DNA of 8,670 nucleotides from assembly GCA_018819005.1 (NCBI GenBank), contig JAHJQU010000009.1:1-8670 (forward strand). Reading direction: 5' to 3'. The translations under genes and the position numbers were made by a program. This document shows positions 1 through 6,267 of this stretch, in pieces. This DNA comes from Pseudomonadota bacterium. Lineage in GTDB: Bacteria > Desulfobacterota > Desulfobacteria > Desulfobacterales > RPRI01. How positions within the stretch are numbered: position 1 is the stretch's first letter; each line of letters opens with the position of its first letter. A model generated the notes under the pieces. It was not told where the DNA came from, ran no database searches, and saw only the letters and a list, made by a program, of their open reading frames with translations.

Positions 1-261
1 CCGATGGCCTTTTTTTATAAGCATCATCCCGAGGCTCTCAACAAACGTGCTTTTCCCTACACCCGGAACACCTGTAACACCCAGGCGAACGGCTTTCCCG
101 GTATTTGTAATCAGGCCATCGAGAATAGACCTCGCAAGATCCTGATGGGACGGGTGCGAGCTTTCTATAAGCGTTATGGTTTTTGCAAGTATCCGCCTGT
201 TTCTTTCAAGTACTCCCCTGATATAATACTGCGGATCATCTTGAATCTTTTTGTCAGACAT
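1..261 (-). CDS. meaB: MeaB-like GTPase, methylmalonyl-CoA mutase chaperone (5' part only)
   Basis: The reading frame starts with ATG at 261-259 and stays open for 87 codons to the window edge, so the C-terminal three quarters are missing. A helical N-terminal region is followed by a P-loop, GVPGVGKS at residues 64-71, embedded in RLGVTGVPGVGKST, which is typical of the MeaB/ArgK family of SIMIBI G3E GTPases. Family knowledge: MeaB (MMAA in humans) binds the B12-dependent methylmalonyl-CoA mutase, gates delivery of adenosylcobalamin and protects the mutase from inactivation by GTP-driven rearrangement. The gene directly follows the mutase gene, which fits this role strongly. No convincing Shine-Dalgarno sequence precedes the ATG: the upstream bases are ACCAAAAATACT and belong largely to the heptamer array. 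Translation may therefore be weak or coupled. The family is clear; only the C-terminal part cannot be judged. Confidence 0.93.
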   Translation of the reverse strand, partial: MSDKKIQDDPQYYIRGVLERNRRILAKTITLIESSHPSHQDLARSILDGLITNTGKAVRLGVTGVPGVGKSTFVESLGMMLIKKGHR

Positions 262-270
262 AGTATTTTT

Positions 271-347
271 GGTTTCTGGTTACTGGTCTCTGGTTTATGG
301 TCCGATTCACTATTCAATGTTCACTGTTCACTATTCAATGTTCACGT
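271..347. repeat. Heptamer tandem array A (between mutase and meaB)
   Basis: Eleven contiguous 7-nt units run without a phase break. On the plus strand they begin GTTTCTG, GTTACTG, GTCTCTG (from 272), change through GTCCGAT, and end with TCACTAT, TCAATGT, TCACTGT, TCACTAT, TCAATGT. The array fills the whole gap between the mutase and meaB. The mutase stop codon (TGA, 344-342) is part of one unit. On the coding strand the first units carry TGA every 7 nt, so all three frames are closed. Function is unknown. Confidence 0.8.
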
Positions 348-2465
348 TTTTCTGCTTTCAAAAAGTACGTTCAAAACCTTGTTGGCAGCATCTGTAATCA
401 CTGTGCCGGGGCCGAATATTTTCGAAACACCTTTTTCATATAGAAAATCATAGTCAGCCGGAGGGATTATTCCTCCAACAACGACCAGAATATCCTTACC
501 GCCTTCGGCCTTGAGGGCTTCAATTAACTGGGGCACCAAGACCTTGTGTCCTGCCGCAAGGCTTGACACGCCAACAACATGAACATCATTTTCAACAGCC
601 ATGCGTGCTGCTTCAAGCGGAGTCTGGAACATGGGACTTATGTCAACATCAAACCCCAGATCAGCAAATGCGGTTGCGACAACCTTAATGCCCCGGTCAT
701 GCCCGTCTTGCCCCATCTTTGTGACAAGAATTCTGGGTCTTCTCCCTTCTTTTTCAAGAAATTCGTCCGTTCGCTTTCTTATGGAGGCAATAATCTGGCT
801 ATCCCCGTATTCCGAAGCAAATACTCCTGAAATACACTGGGTCGTGGCAACATATCTCCCAAATACTTTTTCCATGGCATCCGTAATCTCCCCGACAGTC
901 GCTCGCGCGCGAACAGCCGGAATGCATGTCTCAAGCAGGTTGCCGCCTGATGATGCACAGTTGGTTATCGCTTCAAGGGTTTTTTGAACCGCAACAGTGT
1001 CTCTTTTTGCCTTTATTTCCTTTAATCTTGCAATCTGCTCATCCCGCACACTGCCTGAAACCTCAAGCACATCAAGAGGCGACTCTTCCTTTATGAGGTA
1101 CTTGTTGACCCCGACAATCACGTCTTTACCCTGATCAATCCGCGCCTGTTTCCTTGCGGCAGATTCTTCTATCCTCATCTTGGGCATTCCGGTCTGTATG
1201 GCTTTGGTCATTCCGCCAAGATCCTCAACCTCTTTTATTATTTTTTTCGACTCACGGATAATAGCATCGGTAAGCGCTTCAACATAATAGGAACCGCCAA
1301 GAGGGTCGACAACATGGCAAATCTGGGATTCTTCCTGAACGACGATCTGGGTATTTCTCGCGATCCTTGCAGAAAAATCGGTTGGAAGGCCGACTGCCTC
1401 ATCGAATGAATTAGTATGCAAAGACTGGGTTCCTCCCAGCACTGCAGAAAGGCATTCGAGCGTTGTGCGGATTATATTGTTGTACGGGTCCTGCTGGGTA
1501 AGACTCCATCCGGATGTCTGGCAATGTGTCCTCAGCATCAGGGATTGTGGCTTTTTGGGATTAAACCGGCGGATCATGTCAGCCCACAGGAAACGGGCAG
1601 CTCTCAGCATGGCAATCTCCATGAAAAAATTCATTCCTATTCCGAAGAAAAAGGAGAGGCGCGGGGCAAAATCATCTATATCAAGACCGGCCGCAAGCGC
1701 CGCCTTCACATATTCAAGACCATCGGCCATTGTAAAGGCAGTCTGTAAAACGGAGTTTGCGCCTGCTTCCATCATGTGATAACCGCTTATGCTCACTGTA
1801 TTGTATTTCGGCATCTGTTTTGAACAATAAGCTATTATGTCGGATACTATCCTCATGGAGGGTTCGGGAGGATAGATATAGGTGTTTCTTGTAAGATATT
1901 CCTTTAAAATATCGTTCTGAATCGTTCCGTTTAATTTGTCCTGTGAAACCCCCTGCTCTTCGGCTGCCACGATATAACTTGCGAGTATGGGGAGAACAGC
2001 GCCGTTCATGGTCATTGAGACCGACATCTCGTCAAGTGGGATCTGATCGAAAAGGATCTTCATGTCTTCAACCGAATCGATAGCGACACCTGCTTTGCCT
2101 ATATCGCCTACAACTCTTGGATGATCCGAATCATAGCCTCTGTGGGTGGCAAGGTCGAAGGCAACGGAAAGCCCTTTCTGCCCGCCGGCAAGATTTCTCC
2201 TGTAAAATTCGTTCGAGTCCTTGGCGGTTGAAAAACCTGCATACTGCCTCACCGTCCAGGGCCTTCCGGAGTACATTGTAGCCTTGACCCCTCTCACGTA
2301 TGGATAAAATCCCGGAAGAGAATTGACAAATTCAAGGCCTTCAAGGTCTTCAGCCGTATAAAGAGGTTTTACAAGTATCCCTTCAGGAGTCTGCCAGTTA
2401 AGGGATTCAACGGGTTTTTTGATCTCTTTTGCACCAAGTTCAGCCCATTTTTTTATATCAGACAT
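342..2465 (-). CDS. scpA: Methylmalonyl-CoA mutase, single-chain B12 enzyme
   Basis: The 707-residue protein matches full-length MutB/human MUT-type mutases and carries the substrate barrel and the cobalamin domain on one chain. It interconverts (R)-methylmalonyl-CoA and succinyl-CoA using adenosylcobalamin. The barrel spans about residues 20-540 and contains RPWTVRQYAGFST (68-80). Y75, R193 and H230 correspond to Y89, R207 and H244 of the Propionibacterium enzyme. The B12-binding domain (about 575-700) has the base-off signature D587-G-H589-D-R-G592, with K583 before it, then SSL at 634-636 and GG at 664-665. The usual SFFWGIGMNF motif reads SFFFGIGMNF here (F274). The start is supported by AAAGGAG about 8 nt upstream of the ATG. 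The gene lies between the epimerase and meaB genes, a complete methylmalonyl module. In a sulfate reducer it could work in propionate oxidation or in the reverse direction. Other acyl-CoA mutases are less likely given the close resemblance to canonical mutases. Confidence 0.96.
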   Translation of the reverse strand: MSDIKKWAELGAKEIKKPVESLNWQTPEGILVKPLYTAEDLEGLEFVNSLPGFYPYVRGVKATMYSGRPWTVRQYAGFSTAKDSNEFYRRNLAGGQKGLSVAFDLATHRGYDSDHPRVVGDIGKAGVAIDSVEDMKILFDQIPLDEMSVSMTMNGAVLPILASYIVAAEEQGVSQDKLNGTIQNDILKEYLTRNTYIYPPEPSMRIVSDIIAYCSKQMPKYNTVSISGYHMMEAGANSVLQTAFTMADGLEYVKAALAAGLDIDDFAPRLSFFFGIGMNFFMEIAMLRAARFLWADMIRRFNPKKPQSLMLRTHCQTSGWSLTQQDPYNNIIRTTLECLSAVLGGTQSLHTNSFDEAVGLPTDFSARIARNTQIVVQEESQICHVVDPLGGSYYVEALTDAIIRESKKIIKEVEDLGGMTKAIQTGMPKMRIEESAARKQARIDQGKDVIVGVNKYLIKEESPLDVLEVSGSVRDEQIARLKEIKAKRDTVAVQKTLEAITNCASSGGNLLETCIPAVRARATVGEITDAMEKVFGRYVATTQCISGVFASEYGDSQIIASIRKRTDEFLEKEGRRPRILVTKMGQDGHDRGIKVVATAFADLGFDVDISPMFQTPLEAARMAVENDVHVVGVSSLAAGHKVLVPQLIEALKAEGGKDILVVVGGIIPPADYDFLYEKGVSKIFGPGTVITDAANKVLNVLFESRKT

Positions 2466-2495
2466 CTTTTCGCTCCTTTAAAAGCCTTTGTCTTT

Positions 2496-2622
2496 CAGTT
2501 TCTGGTTTCTGGTTCCTGGTTTGTCGGATGATTCACCTTTTGCGCATTTGAACTTTTCCCTGGTTCCTGGTTTGTTGTTATTTTCTTTTTACCGAGAACC
2601 AGAAACTACGAACCAGAAACTG
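2496..2622. repeat. Heptamer array B with opposed copies (between epimerase and mutase)
   Basis: The gap opens (plus strand) with GTTTCTG, GTTTCTG, GTTCCTG, GTTTGTC from 2498 and has a second patch, TGGTTCCTGGTTTG, from 2561. It closes with units of opposite sense: GAACCAG, AAACTAC, GAACCAG, AAACTG (2596-2622). The outer ends form a perfect 12-bp inverted repeat, CAGTTTCTGGTT at 2496-2507 against AACCAGAAACTG at 2611-2622. The intergenic RNA could therefore fold into a large hairpin. No gene is present in this stretch. Confidence 0.72.
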
Positions 2623-2627
2623 TTTTT

Positions 2628-3029
2628 TTACCTTTCACACAGCTCAATGAGAATTCCGTTTGTCGATTTAGGATGAAGAAAGGCGATCCTGGCTCCGCCT
2701 GCTCCGATCCTCGGTTTCTCATCGATAAGTCTTACGCCCTTTTCTTTCAACTCAGCAAGCGCCTCTTCGATATTTTCCACACGGAAAGCTATGTGCTGAA
2801 TCCCTTCACCCTTTTTTTCTATGTATTTTGCAACAGGCCCGTCAGGAGCGGTGGATTCCAGGAGTTCGACTTCGCTCTCACCTACCGGGAAAAAAGCGGT
2901 AGTTACCTTTTGCTCCGCAACCGTTTCAGAACCTTCAAATTTAAGCCCTAAAACATCCGTCCAGAATCCCTTCCCTGTCTCAATGCTGTTAACGGCAATT
3001 CCAAGATGATCTATTTTCAGAATCTTCAT
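2628..3029 (-). CDS. mce: Methylmalonyl-CoA epimerase
   Basis: This 133-residue protein of the vicinal oxygen chelate (glyoxalase/bleomycin) superfamily has the expected length. It converts (S)- into (R)-methylmalonyl-CoA, the isomer used by the mutase. Two paired beta-alpha-beta-beta-beta modules are visible, starting at IDHLGIAV (6-13) and IQHIAFRV (77-84). The metal ligands expected for the family are H8, a residue in the VELLE strand (probably E55), H79 and E129 in NGILIEL. The IGAGG..IAFLHPKS stretch (about 108-122) is characteristic of this epimerase. AAGGAG lies 9-10 nt upstream of the ATG (3029). The next gene downstream is the mutase, which supports the specific assignment over other VOC enzymes. 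Array C lies upstream and array B downstream. Confidence 0.94.
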   Translation of the reverse strand: MKILKIDHLGIAVNSIETGKGFWTDVLGLKFEGSETVAEQKVTTAFFPVGESEVELLESTAPDGPVAKYIEKKGEGIQHIAFRVENIEEALAELKEKGVRLIDEKPRIGAGGARIAFLHPKSTNGILIELCER

Positions 3030-3049
3030 GTGTAAAACTCCTTTTTACT

Positions 3050-3154
3050 GATTCGTGGTTCGTAACTTGTTGTTCGAAATCTCATGTTGCCTGTTTCAAG
3101 ATACAGGTTCCAAATTCTATATTGCGTCTTGAGTTTTGAGTCCTGTTTTTTGTT
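3050..3154. repeat. Heptamer array C (between aminotransferase and epimerase)
   Basis: Fifteen 7-nt units can be laid end to end with no insertion. They are strongly degenerate, but most keep T at positions 3 and 4: GATTCGT, GGTTCGT, AACTTGT, TGTTCGA, then further on GGTTCCA, AATTCTA, TCTTGAG, TTTTGAG. The array begins about 20 nt before the epimerase start and runs into the aminotransferase stop codon (3155-3153). It is more diverged than arrays A and D. Confidence 0.65.
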
Positions 3155-4334
3155 ATGCAAATTTATTGAAAACTCTTTTAAACCCTGGCATGGCATTTTT
3201 AATAGTCTCATCATCGACACAGAAAGCGATCCTGAAATGGCCAGGCCCCATGAACCCGCTTCCGGGCACAACCAGAATCAGCTCTTCCTGCAGTGCCCGT
3301 ACAAACTTTACATCATCTTCAATGGGAGTTTCGGGAAACAGATAAAAGGCACCGGGCGGCTTTACAAATTTGTATCCGCATTCCGCAAGCCCGTTACACA
3401 AAAGCTCTCTTTTTCTCGCATATTCTGAAACATCAACGCTCTCTCCCTGCATTGAAGCAACAACGCGCTGCATGAGCGCAGGCGCATTAACAAATCCGAG
3501 AATCCTGTTGGCAAGCGCCATTCCGCCTAAAAGCGCATCCTTATGAGTTGCAGCAGGATTCACTGCGGCGAAACCGATTCGTTCACCCGGAATCGATATG
3601 TCCTTCGAATAAGAAGTCGCAATTATCGTTTCATTGTAACAGTTAAAAATGCTCGGCATCTTCACGCCGTCATAGGTTATTTTCCTGTAAGGCTCATCCG
3701 ACAGAAGATAAATTGTCTTTCCGTATTCTTTCCCCTTTTCGGTCAAGAGTTCCCCAAGCTCCATCAAACTTTCTCTGGAATATATCTGCCCTGTCGGATT
3801 GTTCGGAGAATTAATCAAAACCGCCTTTGTCTTTCCGGTTATTGCTGAAGAAAGAGCTTCCATATTAAGGGAGAAATCTTTATTTGTTGATGCGGTCTTT
3901 AAAACTCCCCCATGGTTTCCGGCGTAAAAACCATATTCCACAAAGCAGGGGGCGGGAGTAATAACCTCATCGCCGGGATCCAGTATTGTTTTAAGGATAA
4001 TGTTCAGTGCGCCGGCAGCTCCGCAGGTCATAATAATTTCGTTTTCAGTTACAGGCGCCCCCTGTTCTCCGGAAAGATAGGCAGAAACTGCCTTGCGTAC
4101 ATGAGGATAGCCTGTATTGGACATATAGGCATGATCCCCGTATCCCAGAGAATTAACAGTATCCGCAAGTACTTTTCTGAATTTTTCAGGCGGCTGAATA
4201 TTCGGGTTGCCGAGGCTGAAATCAAAAACATTTTTTGCGCCATGCTCCGCCTTAAGGCGGGTGCCTTCTTCAAACATCTTTCTTATCCAGGATGATTTGG
4301 AAACAATATTCTCGATATTTTTTGCTATGGACAT
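3153..4334 (-). CDS. PLP-dependent aminotransferase, class I/II
   Basis: A 393-residue fold-type I aminotransferase of the aspartate aminotransferase superfamily. The PLP-binding lysine is K244 in SYSKDISIPGERIGF. Other conserved residues are N178 in SPNNPTG (176-182), D213 and Y216 in LSDEPY, R252, and the carboxylate-binding R368 in GHFRIAFC. Chosen start: ATG at 4334-4332, preceded by AAGGAG with a 10-nt spacer. The frame is open 14 codons further up, but that part is made of flanking repeat sequence and is unlikely to be translated. Substrate is uncertain; such enzymes commonly move the amino group of aspartate, alanine or aromatic amino acids to 2-oxoglutarate or pyruvate. Its position in front of the epimerase and mutase suggests a link to C3/C4 acid metabolism, but this is inference. 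An inserted GxxExxY unit lies just upstream and may separate it from the genes before it. Confidence 0.9.
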   Translation of the reverse strand: MSIAKNIENIVSKSSWIRKMFEEGTRLKAEHGAKNVFDFSLGNPNIQPPEKFRKVLADTVNSLGYGDHAYMSNTGYPHVRKAVSAYLSGEQGAPVTENEIIMTCGAAGALNIILKTILDPGDEVITPAPCFVEYGFYAGNHGGVLKTASTNKDFSLNMEALSSAITGKTKAVLINSPNNPTGQIYSRESLMELGELLTEKGKEYGKTIYLLSDEPYRKITYDGVKMPSIFNCYNETIIATSYSKDISIPGERIGFAAVNPAATHKDALLGGMALANRILGFVNAPALMQRVVASMQGESVDVSEYARKRELLCNGLAECGYKFVKPPGAFYLFPETPIEDDVKFVRALQEELILVVPGSGFMGPGHFRIAFCVDDETIKNAMPGFKRVFNKFA

Positions 4335-4344
4335 TATATTAATA

Positions 4345-4350
4345 CTCCTT
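4345..4350 (-). promoter_or_regulatory. Ribosome binding site fixing the aminotransferase start
   Basis: AAGGAG on the minus strand, 10 nt before the ATG at 4334. It lies only 5 nt from the end of the inverted repeat that borders the GxxExxY unit. The insertion thus left the ribosome binding site intact but could have displaced any promoter. Confidence 0.75.
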
Positions 4351-4355
4351 TTTTC

Positions 4356-4380
4356 CACACAGAGGCGCAAAGCCACAAAG
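4356..4380 (+). repeat. Left inverted repeat of the GxxExxY unit
   Basis: 25-bp arm made of three octamers of type NCRCARAG. It lies between the aminotransferase ribosome binding site and the stop codon of the GxxExxY gene. It pairs with 4771-4795 with four mismatches. Confidence 0.7.
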
Positions 4381-4382
4381 AT

Positions 4383-4766
4383 TTATTCTATATTCCCATT
4401 GATTATTCTTGATATTCCATCTTTCATTAAAGCTTCGCCAAAATTGAGCAGGTATCCTAATTTGTGTCCGGTTAACCGCAAATAGGTCAAAACCTGTTTC
4501 TTGTGAGCTTTGCTAACAGATTCAACAGACTTCAATTCGATTATCACCTTATTTTCAACGAGAATATCCATCCTGAAACCTTCATCAAATTTTATACCTT
4601 TATATTCTATTGGAACAGATAGTTGTCGCTTAACCGACAAGCCACTTCTTTCAAGTTCATAAGCAAGTATAACTTCATATACAGTTTCAAGCAATCCCGG
4701 TCCTAGTTCTTTATGCACTAAAACTGCAGTATCAACTATGATTTCCCCAATTTCATTTTCATTCAT
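4383..4766 (-). CDS. GxxExxY protein (PD-(D/E)xK nuclease-like fold)
   Basis: This 127-residue protein has the length and motifs of the GxxExxY family. The name-giving motif is GLLETVY at 24-30. It is followed by a PD-(D/E)xK-type core: D67 in RMDILVE, E77-L-K79 in IIELKSVE, and Q91-V-L-T-Y95, the QxxxY element of RecB-like nucleases. The family ends in a G-LLNFG strand, seen at 104-110. The cellular role of this family is not established; a nuclease fold is a reasonable reading of the motifs, but activity is unproven. No clear Shine-Dalgarno site precedes the ATG, because the inverted repeat occupies the leader up to 4 nt before it. The gene is visibly more A+T-rich than its neighbours and interrupts a run of housekeeping genes, both consistent with insertion. 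Confidence 0.88.
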   Translation of the reverse strand: MNENEIGEIIVDTAVLVHKELGPGLLETVYEVILAYELERSGLSVKRQLSVPIEYKGIKFDEGFRMDILVENKVIIELKSVESVSKAHKKQVLTYLRLTGHKLGYLLNFGEALMKDGISRIINGNIE

Positions 4767-4770
4767 TTTT

Positions 4771-4795
4771 CTTTGAGGCTTTGTGTCTTTGTGTG
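4771..4795 (-). repeat. Right inverted repeat of the GxxExxY unit
   Basis: 25-bp arm, inverted relative to 4356-4380. Read on the minus strand it holds two perfect ACACAAAG octamers and one variant, CCTCAAAG. It replaces the normal ribosome binding region of the GxxExxY gene and ends 19 nt before the NifU-like stop codon. Confidence 0.7.
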
Positions 4796-4814
4796 ATACT
4801 TTTTTTTATTTCTA

Positions 4815-5033
4815 TCAGGCTTGCTCCACCGATTTCACACTGGGAATCTCCTGCTTTAAAAATCTTTCAATTCCATTTTTTAATGTCATCTGTGACATGG
4901 GGCATCCCGCGCATGCGCCTTTCAGACGCACCTTGACCACACCCTCAATTACATCTACAAGCTCCACATCCCCGCCGTCTTTCTGAAGCATGGGTCTGAT
5001 TTTTTTTATTGCCTCTTCCACCAGCTCTTTCAT
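4815..5033 (-). CDS. NifU C-terminal-domain protein (Fe-S cluster carrier)
   Basis: A 72-residue stand-alone NifU-like (Nfu) domain. LQKDGGDVELVDV (16-28) and GACAGCPMSQMTLKNGIE (39-56) are diagnostic; C41 and C44 form the CxxC motif that in this family holds a [4Fe-4S] cluster across a dimer for delivery to apoproteins in the cytoplasm. Chosen start: ATG at 5033-5031, with a G-rich stretch (GTGGGGGG) a few bases upstream. The frame is open about 31 codons further upstream, but that stretch is the heptamer array translated and has no family resemblance. The preceding gene is tgt, and the next is the inserted GxxExxY unit. Which Fe-S proteins it serves cannot be told. Confidence 0.92.
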   Translation of the reverse strand: MKELVEEAIKKIRPMLQKDGGDVELVDVIEGVVKVRLKGACAGCPMSQMTLKNGIERFLKQEIPSVKSVEQA

Positions 5034-5050
5034 GATGCCCCCCACTTTTG

Positions 5051-5148
5051 GTTTCTGGTTCGAATTTCGTACATCGTAATTCGCTGATCGTTGTTTGTGA
5101 TTTGTCGTTCGATCCTCTCGATTCACGATTCACGATCTACGATTCACA
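5051..5148. repeat. Heptamer tandem array D (between tgt and NifU-like gene)
   Basis: Fourteen 7-nt units keep one phase for 98 bp. The tgt-proximal end is nearly perfect (plus strand ATTCACG, ATTCACG, ATCTACG, ATTCACA); towards the NifU-like gene the units drift (GTTCGAA, TTTCGTA, CATCGTA, ATTCGCT, GATCGTT). T at positions 2-3 is best kept. The tgt stop codon (5146-5144) lies inside the last unit, and the array ends about 17 nt before the next start. On the coding strand the tgt-proximal units bring TGA or TAG every 7 nt. Confidence 0.82.
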
Positions 5149-6262
5149 TCTCTCTCCTTCTCCTATAAAATTCCTTCCTGAACACATCAAATGCATCATT
5201 TAATATTGCCGCTCTCATTTCTCTCATGAGTTTCGTATAATAATGAATATTATGAATTGTATTCAAGCGATAGGCAAGAATTTCTTTAGCCATAAAAAGA
5301 TGCCTCAGATATGCCATCGAATAATTCCGGCAGGTATAGCAAAGGCACTCTTCTTCAACCGGCTTCGTATCATATTTAAAGCGTGCATTACAAATATTGA
5401 TTGTACCATGATCCGTAAACATCTGGCCGTTTCTTGCATTCCTCGTGGGAAGGACGCAGTCAAACATATCGGCTCCAAGCGCAACGAGTTCAACAAGGTT
5501 TTCCGGTGTCCCAACACCCATAACATACTTTGGTTTTCCCAAAGGAAGCTTTGGAAGCGAGAAATCAACCATTTCGAGCATTATATCAACCGGTTCACCG
5601 ACGCTTAATCCCCCCAGTGCATAACCGGAAAACTCCATTTTTACAAGATCGAAAGCGGATTTTTCCCGGAGCTCTTTATACATTCCCCCCTGCACAATTC
5701 CAAAAAGAGCGTTTCTGTTTTCGCCTTTTTCTTTCCATGTTTTTTTACATCTCCCGGCCCATACGGTTGTCAGGTCAAGAGCGGCATGTGTTTCTTTTTT
5801 TTCGGCAGGATATTGTATGCATTGATCAAGGCACATCATGATATCAGAACCCAAAGAAATCTGAACTTCAACAGCTTTCTCCGGTGTAAGAATATGGCTT
5901 GAACCGTCGATATGGGACTGGAATGTGTAGCCCTCGTCGGTTATCTTTGACAGTTTTGCAAGTGAAAAGACCTGAAACCCGCCGCTGTCGGTCAATATCG
6001 GCCCTTTCCAGTTCATGAAACTGTGCAGTCCGGAAAAAAGATTTATCACGTCGCAGCCGGGCCTTAAATATAAATGGTAGGTATTCCCGAGGATGATACT
6101 TGCTCCCGCTTCTGCAATTTCCTCGGGAGATAATGATTTTACGGACGCAAGTGTTCCAACAGGCATGAAAACAGGAGTTTCCACAACTCCGTGAGATGTT
6201 TTCATCAGCCCGGCCCTTGCCCGGCTTTTTTTTGATTCTGAAACTACCGTAAAATCAAACAT
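5144..6262 (-). CDS. tgt: tRNA-guanine transglycosylase
   Basis: The 372-residue protein has the usual length of bacterial Tgt, a TIM-barrel enzyme that exchanges guanine-34 of tRNAs with GUN anticodons for preQ1. Key residues are in place: D92 in ILTDSGGFQVFSL, GGLSVGEP at 217-224, and the nucleophile D268 in MFDCVLPTRNARNG (266-279). The zinc site is C306, C308, C311 and H337. The start at 6262 is preceded by GAAGG five nt upstream. Four of those bases belong to a repeat end (6268-6281), so the repeat helps make the ribosome binding site. queA lies upstream, separated by a MITE-like element, giving the classic queA-tgt order of queuosine synthesis. The stop codon falls within heptamer array D. 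Confidence 0.97.
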   Translation of the reverse strand: MFDFTVVSESKKSRARAGLMKTSHGVVETPVFMPVGTLASVKSLSPEEIAEAGASIILGNTYHLYLRPGCDVINLFSGLHSFMNWKGPILTDSGGFQVFSLAKLSKITDEGYTFQSHIDGSSHILTPEKAVEVQISLGSDIMMCLDQCIQYPAEKKETHAALDLTTVWAGRCKKTWKEKGENRNALFGIVQGGMYKELREKSAFDLVKMEFSGYALGGLSVGEPVDIMLEMVDFSLPKLPLGKPKYVMGVGTPENLVELVALGADMFDCVLPTRNARNGQMFTDHGTINICNARFKYDTKPVEEECLCYTCRNYSMAYLRHLFMAKEILAYRLNTIHNIHYYTKLMREMRAAILNDAFDVFRKEFYRRRREM

Positions 6263-6267
6263 AATAC

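Larger units (their letters stand above)
4356..4795. mobile_element. Inverted-repeat-bounded GxxExxY unit (putative non-autonomous element)
   Basis: A 440-bp unit is bordered by 25-bp imperfect inverted repeats at 4356-4380 and 4771-4795 (21 of 25 positions agree by eye). Each arm is a C followed by three octamers. Right arm, minus-strand reading: ACACAAAG, ACACAAAG, CCTCAAAG. Left arm, plus-strand reading: ACACAGAG, GCGCAAAG, CCACAAAG. Only 2 and 4 nt separate the arms from the stop and start of the enclosed gene, so the unit is almost entirely repeat plus gene. No transposase is present and no clear target duplication is seen. That the unit is or was mobile is inference. Confidence 0.6.

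Noticed and set aside
271..347. Array A as a CRISPR array
   Set aside because: Units are 7 nt with no spacers of constant length, and no cas genes are present.
4..453. Plus-strand open frames opposite meaB, mutase, tgt and queA
   Set aside because: They are shadows of strongly supported minus-strand genes, with no ribosome binding sites and no recognisable domains.
3026..3271. Minus-strand open frame of 81 codons between aminotransferase and epimerase
   Set aside because: It overlaps the aminotransferase C-terminus out of frame and then translates heptamer array C. A 7-nt period gives seven-residue pseudo-repeats and long chance frames. There is no family resemblance.
4335..4376. 14-residue N-terminal extension of the aminotransferase
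   Set aside because: It reads through the inverted repeat and the ribosome binding site; the AAGGAG-supported ATG at 4334 matches the family start better.
5034..5126. N-terminal extension of the NifU-like protein
   Set aside because: The extra 31 residues are array D in translation, begin with GTG without a ribosome binding site, and are absent from the NifU-like family.
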